Source: Actinomycetota bacterium (lineage in GTDB: Bacteria; Actinomycetota; Acidimicrobiia; Acidimicrobiales; Ilumatobacteraceae). Taken from it: DNA of 64,000 bases. Made by a program: the position numbers and the translations under genes. Shown one piece after another: positions 9,942 to 18,592 of this stretch. The stretch is from positions 29,906 to 93,905 of the forward strand of contig JAUSLQ010000207.1 in the NCBI GenBank assembly GCA_030645675.1, written 5' to 3'. The notes below the pieces were generated by a model. The model ran no database searches, was not told where the DNA came from, and was given only the letters and a program-made list of their open reading frames with translations. Position 1 is the stretch's first letter; each line of letters begins with the position of its first letter.

Positions 9942-10681
9942 GCACCGACACTCCCGTGGCCATCGTCACCGGCGCCGGATCCGGCATCGGCGCCGCCATC
10001 TCCCGGCGACTCGCCGCGGACGGCTACCACATGGTCCTGTCCGACCTCGACGACTCGCGGCTCGCACCCGTCGCTGCGTCGATCCCCGGCAGCGTCGTCC
10101 ACCTCGGCGACCTCAGCCGCGCCGGCACGGGTGACGCTCTGGTCGCGGTGGCCGTCCAGGCCTGGGGCCGGCTGGACGTGCTCGTCAACAACGCCGGCGG
10201 CGGCGTGATCCTGCCGACGCTGCAGCACACCGAGGAGACGCTCCAGGCCACCATCGACCGGAACCTGTGGACCACGATCCGCTGCACGCTCGCCGCGATC
10301 CCCGTGATGCAGGCGGCCGGATACGGTAGGGTGGTGAACATCGGCGCCGACTCGGTGAAGAGCGGGGTACCCGCGCACGCGATGTACAACGCGGCCAAGG
10401 GCGGTGTGCACGCCATGGTGGGCGGGCTCGCCCGCGAGTTCGCCCGCGACGGCATCACGTTCAACGTGGTGGCCCCCTGCATGGTGCTCACCGACGAGGT
10501 CCAGGTGATGTGGGACGAGAAACCAGCGTTCATGCAGCCGTTCCTCGACGTCATCCCCGTCGGTCGCCCCGCCAAGATGGAGGAGGTGGCTTCCGCCGTG
10601 GCCTACCTCGCGTCGGCGGAAGCAGCGTTCATCACCGGCCAGGTCATCGGAGTCAACGGTGGCTCCAACTTCCTCGGGTGA
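9938..10681 (+). CDS. SDR family oxidoreductase
   Basis: [28 protein letters not shown]. Confidence 0.9.
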   Translation: MSTDTPVAIVTGAGSGIGAAISRRLAADGYHMVLSDLDDSRLAPVAASIPGSVVHLGDLSRAGTGDALVAVAVQAWGRLDVLVNNAGGGVILPTLQHTEETLQATIDRNLWTTIRCTLAAIPVMQAAGYGRVVNIGADSVKSGVPAHAMYNAAKGGVHAMVGGLAREFARDGITFNVVAPCMVLTDEVQVMWDEKPAFMQPFLDVIPVGRPAKMEEVASAVAYLASAEAAFITGQVIGVNGGSNFLG

Positions 10682-10685
10682 CGCC

Positions 10686-11492
10686 ATGAGCAACGCATCC
10701 GAGCCGCGATACTCGGCATTCCCCGACCTCACCCTCGACCGACCCGCCGACGGTGTCCTGCGCCTGACGCTCGACGCGCCTGGCCTCAATGCCGTCACGC
10801 CCGCGGTGCACCAGCAGTTCGCGGACATCTGGCCCGTGATCGACAGGGACGACTCCGTGCGGTGCGTGCTGCTGCGCGGCGCCGGTCGGGCGTTCTCCGC
10901 CGGTGGCAGCTTCGAGCTGATCGACAGGGTCATCAACAGTGACGAGGGCCGGCTGCGAACGATGCGCGAGGCACGCGACATGGTCACGAACCTCGTGAAC
11001 TGCTCGAAGCCGATCGTCGCTGCGATCCATGGCGTCGCCGTCGGTGCCGGACTCGTCGCGGCGATGCTCGCCGACATCACGGTCGCCGCGAGGACGACGC
11101 GCATCATCGACGGTCACACCCGGCTCGGCGTGGCGGCCGGCGACCACGCCGCCCTGTGCTGGCCCTTGCTGTGCGGGATGGCGAAGGCGAAGTACTACCT
11201 CCTCACGTGCGACGAGCTGTCAGGCGAAGAGGCAGAGCGGATCGGGCTGATCTCGATCTGCGTGCCCGACGGCGAGGAGCAGGACCGTGCCATGGCCATC
11301 GCCGTCCAGCTTGCGGCCGGCTCCCAGATGGCGATCCGCCTCACCAAGCACACCTTGAACCACTGGTACCGGGCACAGATGCCGATCTTCGATGCCAGCC
11401 TCGCCTACGAGATGCTCGGGTTCACAGGGGCCGATGCCCGCGAGGGCCTCGCCAGCCACCTCGAGAAACGCCCGCCGAACTTCTCGCGCTGA
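10686..11492 (+). CDS. Enoyl-CoA hydratase/isomerase family protein
   Basis: Crotonase motifs: [33 protein letters not shown]. Confidence 0.9.
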   Translation: MSNASEPRYSAFPDLTLDRPADGVLRLTLDAPGLNAVTPAVHQQFADIWPVIDRDDSVRCVLLRGAGRAFSAGGSFELIDRVINSDEGRLRTMREARDMVTNLVNCSKPIVAAIHGVAVGAGLVAAMLADITVAARTTRIIDGHTRLGVAAGDHAALCWPLLCGMAKAKYYLLTCDELSGEEAERIGLISICVPDGEEQDRAMAIAVQLAAGSQMAIRLTKHTLNHWYRAQMPIFDASLAYEMLGFTGADAREGLASHLEKRPPNFSR

Positions 11493-11506
11493 CCATTCCA
11501 GGCTGA

Positions 11507-12457
11507 TCAGGCGTCGGCGGCGACGACCGGGTTCGTCATCGTGCCGATGCGATCGCCAGTGATCGTCACCTCGTCGCCGGGCTTCAAGAAGAGGAACGGC
11601 CGCTCCCCCATCCCGACGCCACCCGGTGTTCCTGTCGAGATCACGTCACCCGGCCGGAAGTGGTACCACTGCGAGTAGTACGACACGAGGTACGCCAGGC
11701 TGAACGCCAAGTCGTCGGTGCAGGCCGACTGCTTGAGAGTCCCGTTCAGCCGCAGCTGGAAGGTCACTCCCGTGGGGTCGAGCTCGTCCTTCGTCGCAAT
11801 CGCCGGGCCGAGCGGGCAGAAGCTCGGGAACTGCTTGCCGAGCAGGTTCAGGTCCCATGCCTTCGTCGCGTCGAGCCCTTGGAGCTCGTGCATCGGCCGT
11901 ACCCAGTTCCTCGCCGAGACGTCGTTGATCATCGTGTAGCCGACGATGTGATCGAGAGCCTCCGCCTCGGTGACGTTGTGGCAGTGACGTCCGATCACGC
12001 CGCAGAACTCGGCCTCCCAGTCGACCATGTCGGGCGCCTGTGCAGGGAGGACGATCGGGTCGCCGGGGCCGACGACGGCGGCAGGGCTCTTCAGGAAGGC
12101 AGTGGGTGTGTCCGGCGGTGTCCCACCCATCTCGTGCAGGTGCTGGCGATAGCTCATCCCGCACGACAGGACGTGTGTGGGATCCGGGATCGGCGCACCG
12201 ACGACCGCGTCCGTGAACGGCACCAGAGCAGATCGGGCGCGCAGCGCGCCCATCGTGGTGTCGGAGCTGGCCACCTTGTCGATGATCCTGCGGAGGCGGT
12301 CGAGCGCAGCATCGCCACCCTCGATGACACCCTTCAGGGTGGACGGCAGCGGGTCCTCTCCGAGGACTGCGACCGCTTCTGCGAGGTCGAGGACCTCGTC
12401 GTCGACGACGACGCCGGCCGACGAACCCACCTGGGTCTTCAGCGAGACGAGGCGCAT
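11507..12457 (-). CDS. Fumarylacetoacetate hydrolase family protein
   Basis: MRLVSLKT...; SCGMSYRQHLHEMG; DWEAEFCGVIG; GDVISTGTPGGVGMGERPFLFLKPGDEVT. Confidence 0.9.
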   Translation of the reverse strand: MRLVSLKTQVGSSAGVVVDDEVLDLAEAVAVLGEDPLPSTLKGVIEGGDAALDRLRRIIDKVASSDTTMGALRARSALVPFTDAVVGAPIPDPTHVLSCGMSYRQHLHEMGGTPPDTPTAFLKSPAAVVGPGDPIVLPAQAPDMVDWEAEFCGVIGRHCHNVTEAEALDHIVGYTMINDVSARNWVRPMHELQGLDATKAWDLNLLGKQFPSFCPLGPAIATKDELDPTGVTFQLRLNGTLKQSACTDDLAFSLAYLVSYYSQWYHFRPGDVISTGTPGGVGMGERPFLFLKPGDEVTITGDRIGTMTNPVVAADA

Positions 12458-12461
12458 CGGC

Positions 12462-12908
12462 TCAGGGCCACACTGCGGGCACGAACACGGGCGACGCGAT
12501 GCGCTTGGCGAACTTCCACCCCGCAGGGGTGCGGCGGTACTCGTCGTGCATCTCGACCATGCGGCCGTGCGTGGTCGCATACACGAGTGGGGTGCCCTCG
12601 AACGGTCCATGAGCGTGGAAGGTGAGCGCGACAGCGACCCCGGTCGCGATGTCGCTCTCGACGCGGTCGAACCAGAAGTTGGTCATCAGGTGACGAGTCG
12701 TGATCGGCGGGCGCTGCGCCATCCCCTCGCGCAGCTCCGCGTGCCCGCGGTGCACCGGCCCGGCACGGTCGAACACGCAGTCCTCGGTGAAGAGGTCGAT
12801 GAGGTCCTCCAACTGGGCGTTGTCGATGTAGCGGGCGAACGCGTAGTTCAGCTGGATGCACTGGTGCTCGATGAGCATCCGCGCTTCGGGGGCCAGGTCG
12901 GCGGCCAT
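12462..12908 (-). CDS. SnoaL-like nuclear transport factor 2 domain protein
   Basis: NYAFARYIDNAQLEDLIDLFTEDCVFDRAGPVHRGHAELREGM...; ATG overlaps upstream stop. Confidence 0.8.
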   Translation of the reverse strand: MAADLAPEARMLIEHQCIQLNYAFARYIDNAQLEDLIDLFTEDCVFDRAGPVHRGHAELREGMAQRPPITTRHLMTNFWFDRVESDIATGVAVALTFHAHGPFEGTPLVYATTHGRMVEMHDEYRRTPAGWKFAKRIASPVFVPAVWP

Positions 12909-13480
12909 CACGACAGCAGCTCCATCTGCTTGCTGAGGACTGCCATCACGTCGACCTCGCGGTCGGAGTCGAACGCCATGATCTCGGCCTCGCTCCTGCC
13001 ATCCGCGCGGGCCGCCACCATGTCGTCGGGATCGATCTCGTAGCCCACCGGGTTCTTCGCGTAAAGCGGTCCCGTCAGGAACGCCGTGGCGTCCGCCGGC
13101 GGCATGGTGTCGACGAAGAACTCGAGCACGTTGCCCTCGGGATCCTTGTAGTAGAAGGAGATCGTCGGGCCGTGGTGCACGGCCGTCGCCGGCGTCACCG
13201 TGTCGGTCCTCAACCGGAGATAGTGATCGAGCAGATCGCCCGCTGTGTCGAAGCCGAAGGCGAGGTGCATCAGGCCGGTGCCAGGGGTCTTCGTCGACGC
13301 GTCCGCGGCGCTCAGCATCGCGGCGACCCGGTGATGCTCTTCGTCGTAGGTCATGAACGAGAAGAACGGCGAGTCGAACACCATCTCGCCACCGAGCACG
13401 TTGCAGTACCACTGCATCAGGCCGGATGGGTTCGTGGAGTGCAGCACGACATGGGAGAGGCGTGCGGGTTTGGTCGTCAT
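12908..13480 (-). CDS. VOC family protein (extradiol dioxygenase-like)
   Basis: RLSHVVLHSTNPSGLMQWYCNVLGGEMVFDS...FYYKDPEGNVLEFFVD. Confidence 0.85.
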   Translation of the reverse strand: MTTKPARLSHVVLHSTNPSGLMQWYCNVLGGEMVFDSPFFSFMTYDEEHHRVAAMLSAADASTKTPGTGLMHLAFGFDTAGDLLDHYLRLRTDTVTPATAVHHGPTISFYYKDPEGNVLEFFVDTMPPADATAFLTGPLYAKNPVGYEIDPDDMVAARADGRSEAEIMAFDSDREVDVMAVLSKQMELLS

Positions 13481-13505
13481 GTTCGGATCGGATCCTTTCG
13501 GTCGG

Positions 13506-14756
13506 TCACCCTGCGGTGACGGGAGCCTGTTGGGGTTGCACGTGCTTGGGGTTGAAGACCGCTTCGACGTCGGAGACATCGGCGGCCAGGCCCAACGCCG
13601 GGCCGCCGCTGGCAAACGACTCCACGGCGTCCAGCAGCGCCTTGCGTCCGCGGTGCACGACGATGTCGGTGGCACCGAGGCTCTCGTCTGTACGGTCGAG
13701 CCAGCCCTGGCCCTCCGCGATCGCGATGTCCTCCATCAGGATCGTCAGGGCACCGCGCCCCGTCGCGATCCCGGTGAACGTCTCGCCGGCTTCCTGGGCA
13801 GCCCGGTCCTGCAGCCACTTGTTCTCGGGCGTGTACTCGGAGCGGAAGTTGTTCAGGTCGGGGAACATCCCGAACGTCTTGCGGCCGAAGCCGTCGGGCT
13901 TCATCGGCACGTTGCGGTTGTACATCAGCTGCCAGAACAGCGTGTGGTCGTCGTCGATCGGCACATGGATCTGAACCGCCTTGTCGTCCATCGGGTCAGG
14001 GCTGACCGTGTGGTGCACGTACCACGGCATGATCCACGCGTAGTTGAGCTCCTTCATCTCGTCCGACGACTGGTAGCGAAGGCCCCACTCCGTGCTCTCC
14101 ACGCTGAGGTCGGGGAAGTCGTAGAGCATCTTGCTGTTCGGACGCTCCTTGTCGGAGAAGTAGTTGGCGAGTCGCTGCGTGCCGGCGAACGTCTGCCTGT
14201 TCGTGCGGTTGTGCAGGATCTGAGCGTGGAACGTGTCCCACAGACCCTCGAGCATCTGCACCCAGTTGGCACGGACGATGCCCGTCGCGTGCACGATCCC
14301 GTCGTCGCCGAGACCCGAGAAGGCGAACTGCGGCCGAGCAGGCGGCTCACCGTCACCGATCCACACCCAGACCATGCCGCCGTCCTCGTAGCAGTGCCGG
14401 GCACCGCTGGGCAGCTTGTCGAGCCGCGCCGTTGCCGGGTGGGTCGGCGCCTCGAGCAGGTGGCCGTCGGCGGAGAAGAGCCAGCCGTGGTAGATGCAGC
14501 GGATGCAATCGGCCTCGACGATCCCCTGCGCCATCGAGGCGCCCCGGTGCGGGCAGGCCTCGTCCATGATGCCGAGCGCGCCGTCCGCGCCTCGCCAGGC
14601 GACGAAGCTCTGGCCGAGCACACGGAACCGGACAGGTGATCGTCCGGGCTCGACCCGGGCGGAGCGCAACGCAGGGATCCAGTACTGCCGCAGCAGCTCC
14701 CCCGTCGGCGTTCCCTTGCCGACGCGCATGATCGTTTCGTTCTCGAGCTCGTTCAC
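13506..14756 (-). CDS. Rieske 2Fe-2S oxygenase (phthalate 4,5-dioxygenase/VanA-like type)
   Basis: ACPHRGASMAQGIVEADCIRCIYHGWLF Rieske motif; MLEGLWDTFHAQILH. Confidence 0.9.
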   Translation of the reverse strand: MNELENETIMRVGKGTPTGELLRQYWIPALRSARVEPGRSPVRFRVLGQSFVAWRGADGALGIMDEACPHRGASMAQGIVEADCIRCIYHGWLFSADGHLLEAPTHPATARLDKLPSGARHCYEDGGMVWVWIGDGEPPARPQFAFSGLGDDGIVHATGIVRANWVQMLEGLWDTFHAQILHNRTNRQTFAGTQRLANYFSDKERPNSKMLYDFPDLSVESTEWGLRYQSSDEMKELNYAWIMPWYVHHTVSPDPMDDKAVQIHVPIDDDHTLFWQLMYNRNVPMKPDGFGRKTFGMFPDLNNFRSEYTPENKWLQDRAAQEAGETFTGIATGRGALTILMEDIAIAEGQGWLDRTDESLGATDIVVHRGRKALLDAVESFASGGPALGLAADVSDVEAVFNPKHVQPQQAPVTAG

Positions 14757-14769
14757 AGGTCCCCCGGGG

Positions 14770-15324
14770 TCACAGGTAGACGGCGAGGTTCGACACGCCG
14801 AGCGCCGTCTGGTCGAAGTAGATGGTCCGCGAGGCCAGCCTGAAGCCGCTGTCGGCCCTGCGCAGGCAGTCGACCCGACGGCCCGACAGGAGGTCGTAGT
14901 GGGTGTCGTCGTAGCGAGACCTCAGCAGGAGGATGCTGCTGTCGACCCGGTACTCACCGTCGACGTCGGTCTCGTGGACGCGGACGTTGCTGACGATGCG
15001 ACGGGTTCGCGAGGCCGGGTTCTCGGCCCACGCACTCGAGGTCTGGGTGAGGCGCATGACCTTCAGGAAGATCGTCATCGCGTTCTCCTCGAAGTGGGCG
15101 GCTTCCTCGTCGAACGGAGAGCCGGAACCACGCTCGGTGAAGCAGCGGATCGGAGCCCGGTACACGAGGTCCTCGGCGAGCAGCTGGATCCAGCCCATCA
15201 GGTCGTCCTCGTCGAGCAGCTGGGCCTCGTCCTCGAGGTGCTCGACGATGTCGCCGTGGAGCGGCTCGGACGCACGGACGCGTCGTCCGGTCGCCTCCTT
15301 GTAGGGCGTGTCAGCAGTCGGCAT
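14770..15324 (-). CDS. Aromatic ring-hydroxylating dioxygenase, small (beta) subunit
   Basis: EAQLLDEDDLMGWIQLLAEDLVYRAPIRCF...RTRRIVSNVRV; ATGA overlap with large subunit at 15324. Confidence 0.87.
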   Translation of the reverse strand: MPTADTPYKEATGRRVRASEPLHGDIVEHLEDEAQLLDEDDLMGWIQLLAEDLVYRAPIRCFTERGSGSPFDEEAAHFEENAMTIFLKVMRLTQTSSAWAENPASRTRRIVSNVRVHETDVDGEYRVDSSILLLRSRYDDTHYDLLSGRRVDCLRRADSGFRLASRTIYFDQTALGVSNLAVYL

Positions 15325-16739
15325 CAGAGCCTCCCCGTCAGGTGACCCAGGTACTCGGTCCAGAAGGCCCATTGGGTGTTGTCCTTCGGGAATCCGTCGT
15401 AGATGTCGCCGGGCCCCGGCCATCCCTCGGGCTTCCCCTCCGGCGTGATGGTCTGGTAGCGGAGCTTCTGCCGGCGTCCGAGGGCACCGCGGGCCGACTT
15501 CTGCTGCAGCGGCCAGATGTCGCTGTCGTCGGACTCGACGAAGCCGCTGACGCCGAACGTCGCCGCGGTGAACATGCGGACGTTCTCGCGGAGCTCGGGC
15601 GACGAGTCGCGCTCGGCGACGGTCCAGGACATCACTTCGAAGCGGTCCGGTCCCTTTGGCACCCAGGTGCGCCACGAGATGAACGCGCCGAGCGTGCCAT
15701 CCGGCAACGGCTGGTGCATCACGATGCCGCCGATGTTCGGGAAGAACGAACCGACCTGGGGCGGGCGCTTCGCCAGCATCTCCACCTGCTCCGGCGAGAA
15801 CTTCTGGACGATCTGGTCGACCATGTCGACCGACATGCCGGGCGGTGGCTGCATGCGCAGACGCTCGACGGCGCTGAGGCTCTTCAGATCCCGGCCCTTC
15901 AGGGCATTGAGGTAGTGCTCCTCCTCCACGTCGAAGCAGCGCACGAACGAGCCGCGGTGCGCAGCGCTCGTCCCCGCCATCGCCGGCTCCTGCACCGGCC
16001 CGTCCGTCGACAGCATCCCGAGCTCCTGCATCGACTTGTGCAGGCTCAGGGTGTGGAAGATGTCGCCGGCGAACTGCTCGCCGGCCGTCTTCCAGTTGGC
16101 ACGGATCGTGAAGCGCTGGGGTGGGCCGATCACCGTCATGCCCGCACTCGTGCGGTCGAACATGAGGTCCCAGTACCAGGTCATCGGTCCGAGGGTGTCC
16201 CGCAGCGACGGGGCGTCCAGATCGAAGTTCACGAAGATCATTCCGGCGTACTGCTCCACGCGCGCTGACTGCAGACTGAGCTCTTCTTTCGAGCGGAGCT
16301 CGCCGTGCATCTTCTCGCGGGCGATCGGCGCGCCGAGGAAGCGACCGTCGGGTCGGAAGGCCCACGCGTGGTACGGACAGGTGAACCTGAGCGCGTTGCC
16401 CTTCTCGTAGCGGCACAGGCGCGCACCGCGGTGGGTGCAGACGTTGAGCGCCGCCGTGATCGAGCCGTCCTCGGCGCGCGAAACGACGATCTCGTCCTCG
16501 CCGACGTAGCGGAGGACGTAGTCACCGGGCAGGCGGATCTCGTCCTCGTGGGCGACGATGTTCCACGTGCGAGGAAAGAGGCGATCCAGCTCGAGCTGAT
16601 AGATCTCCGGGTCGCTCAACACGCGCATCGACACCTCGCGGTAGTCGAGGTCGAAGAGCTCGTCGAGGAAGACCCCGTCAGCGAGCACCGGCGACGACGC
16701 CAACGGCACGTCCTTCAACGGCACGTCCTTCAACGGCAC
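15324..16739 (-). CDS. Aromatic ring-hydroxylating (Rieske) dioxygenase, large subunit
   Basis: CTHRGARLCRYEKGNALRFTCPYHAWAF Rieske motif. Confidence 0.9.
   Translation of the reverse strand: MPLKDVPLKDVPLASSPVLADGVFLDELFDLDYREVSMRVLSDPEIYQLELDRLFPRTWNIVAHEDEIRLPGDYVLRYVGEDEIVVSRAEDGSITAALNVCTHRGARLCRYEKGNALRFTCPYHAWAFRPDGRFLGAPIAREKMHGELRSKEELSLQSARVEQYAGMIFVNFDLDAPSLRDTLGPMTWYWDLMFDRTSAGMTVIGPPQRFTIRANWKTAGEQFAGDIFHTLSLHKSMQELGMLSTDGPVQEPAMAGTSAAHRGSFVRCFDVEEEHYLNALKGRDLKSLSAVERLRMQPPPGMSVDMVDQIVQKFSPEQVEMLAKRPPQVGSFFPNIGGIVMHQPLPDGTLGAFISWRTWVPKGPDRFEVMSWTVAERDSSPELRENVRMFTAATFGVSGFVESDDSDIWPLQQKSARGALGRRQKLRYQTITPEGKPEGWPGPGDIYDGFPKDNTQWAFWTEYLGHLTGRL
16707..16739 (-). repeat. Tandem 15-bp repeat GTGCCGTTGAAGGAC at the 5' end of the dioxygenase gene, giving three in-frame GTG codons
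   Basis: Reads GTGCCGTTGAAGGAC GTGCCGTTGAAGGAC GTGCCGTTG on the minus strand (MPLKDVPLKDVPLA). Confidence 0.85.
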
Positions 16740-16742
16740 GGC

Positions 16743-17543
16743 TCAGCCCTCGAACACAGAGAGGTCGGGTGGGCGGGTGTTGAGCCGCGGCACGTGGAGG
16801 CCACCGTCGACCGGGATGGTCGCCCCAGTGATGTAGCGGGAGCCCTCTCCGGCGAGGAACACGGCGACGGGCGCGATGTCCTCCTCGGGGTCGCCCATGC
16901 GGCCGATGGGGATCATCATCGGGATGGCTTGGAGGATGCCCGGGTTGACCTCCACCATCTTCTGGAAGGCGGCCGACGCTGCGATCGGTGAGATCGCGTT
17001 GACCAGGATCCCGTGCGGGGCCCACTGGATGCCGGCGGTGCGGGTGAGGGCGCCGACCCCCGCCTTCACTGCGTTGTAGTCGCCGTGCAGCCAGTTCCCG
17101 TTGTCGGCGTCGACGGAGTAGAAGTTGATGATGCGGCCGCCACCCTGGGCCTTCATCGGCTCGAGGACGGCCTGCATCGCCCACCACACCGACCACAGGC
17201 CGACGCCGAGCGTCAGCGCCAGCATCTCGTCGGTCTTCATGTGGAGGGGCACCTCGGGGGTGACCGTGATGGCGTTGTTCACCAGCACGTCGATGCGGCC
17301 GTAGCGCTCGAGCGTCGTCGACACCATGCGCAGGACGTCGTCCTTCTTGCTGACGTCGGTCTGCAGGAACAACCCCGGCGCTCCGAGCTCGGCGAGCTCG
17401 TCGGCGACGCGCTGGCCCGCCTCTGCGTTGAGTTCTGCGACCACCACCGTCGCACCCTCACGCGCATACCGACGGGCGATCCCCCGACCGATGCCGTCAC
17501 CGCCGCCGGTGACGATCGCCACCATGCCGTCCATCTGCCCCAT
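16743..17543 (-). CDS. SDR family oxidoreductase
   Basis: IVTGGGDGIGRGIARRYAREGATVVVAE, NNAITV, ITGATIPVDGG. Confidence 0.9.
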   Translation of the reverse strand: MGQMDGMVAIVTGGGDGIGRGIARRYAREGATVVVAELNAEAGQRVADELAELGAPGLFLQTDVSKKDDVLRMVSTTLERYGRIDVLVNNAITVTPEVPLHMKTDEMLALTLGVGLWSVWWAMQAVLEPMKAQGGGRIINFYSVDADNGNWLHGDYNAVKAGVGALTRTAGIQWAPHGILVNAISPIAASAAFQKMVEVNPGILQAIPMMIPIGRMGDPEEDIAPVAVFLAGEGSRYITGATIPVDGGLHVPRLNTRPPDLSVFEG

Positions 17544-17585
17544 GTGCCTGTCTCCCTCGATCTCCCCCGCAGGGTTCCCTAATGT

Positions 17586-17607
17586 CACACTATGCGAGAC
17601 TAGTGTG
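17586..17607. promoter_or_regulatory. Putative TetR operator copy 2 (CACACTA-N8-TAGTGTG)
   Basis: Perfect 7-bp arms between divergent SDR operon and TetR gene; homologous to the site at 3233. Confidence 0.7.
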
Positions 17608-17666
17608 TCGTCGCAACAAAAAGGTTTGACCATCGGCGCCGGTGAGACGGTTGCTACTCTCGCCCC

Positions 17667-18242
17667 GTGGCCCCACCCTTGAACAACCGCGCTGAGAGCA
17701 TTCTCGAGGCAGCACTGCGGACGCTCGCACGACAGGGTGCCGACAACTTTTCGATCGTGAACATCGCCCGCGAGGCACACGTCTCGCGCCGCACGATCTA
17801 CCGCTACTACAGCAGCACCGCTGACGTCCTCGCCGGGGTGGCCGCGTACGTCGGCGGCAGCTTCGCTCGGGCGATCGAGGAGGCGGTGAGCGCCACACCC
17901 GACCTCGACCGGCGCTTCGAGGTCGTGATGACAGCCACCATGCGCTACGGCGACTACCAGCCGGCGGCAATCGCCGTCATGCGCATGGAGCCTGCATTCA
18001 CCATCGAGTTCCTCTCGAACACGATCGGCGACTACGTCGAGGTGGTTCGCGCCGCGATCGCGCCCGTGATCGGCAGCGTGCCCGCCGTGACGGAGGGTCG
18101 CATCTCGGAGGAGCAACTCGCCGAGCTGATCATCCGCATCGGGATCTCCGGCTTCCTGATCCCGTCGCCGGTGCTCGACACCATGCCGGCGGCGATGGCG
18201 AGCCTGATGGCCGGACCCAAGCCACGTCGCCGTCGCGCTTGA
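17667..18242 (+). CDS. TetR family transcriptional regulator
   Basis: ILEAALRTLARQGADNFSIVNIAREAHVSRRTIYRYYSSTADVL. Confidence 0.9.
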   Translation: MAPPLNNRAESILEAALRTLARQGADNFSIVNIAREAHVSRRTIYRYYSSTADVLAGVAAYVGGSFARAIEEAVSATPDLDRRFEVVMTATMRYGDYQPAAIAVMRMEPAFTIEFLSNTIGDYVEVVRAAIAPVIGSVPAVTEGRISEEQLAELIIRIGISGFLIPSPVLDTMPAAMASLMAGPKPRRRRA

Positions 18243-18275
18243 CCGAGTCGAGCACTACGTCGAGCAACTCGTTGC

Positions 18276-18395
18276 CGGCGCTTCGGCAGCCGCGTTGCCA
18301 AGTTCACCAACGCCCACGAACTCGTCATCGACGGCGATTCCTACCGGCGACGCCAACGACCCACCATTGACGGCGGCCACACCGACGAACCATGA
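18276..18395 (+). pseudogene. Possible C-terminal remnant of an IS21-family IstB-like ATPase
   Basis: Start-less frame RRFGSRVAKFTNAHELVIDGDSYRRRQRPTIDGGHTDEP*; the DGDSYR-type tail resembles IstB C-termini. Confidence 0.4.
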
Positions 18396-18592
18396 GCCAT
18401 GACGACCTTCGGCCCTATCGAGGCCTTCCGTCCGGTGCCGTGGATTATCGGTAACGGTCCTTCCCTACAGGTCCGATGCGACTCGGCAAGCGCCGGGGCG
18501 GGAGAGTCATCAGAGAACGGCGGCTCTCGAAAAGGGTTCGAACGCCAACGCGGGTCCATCTCGCATGGATCCCCCCGGTGAAGGAGAGAGAC

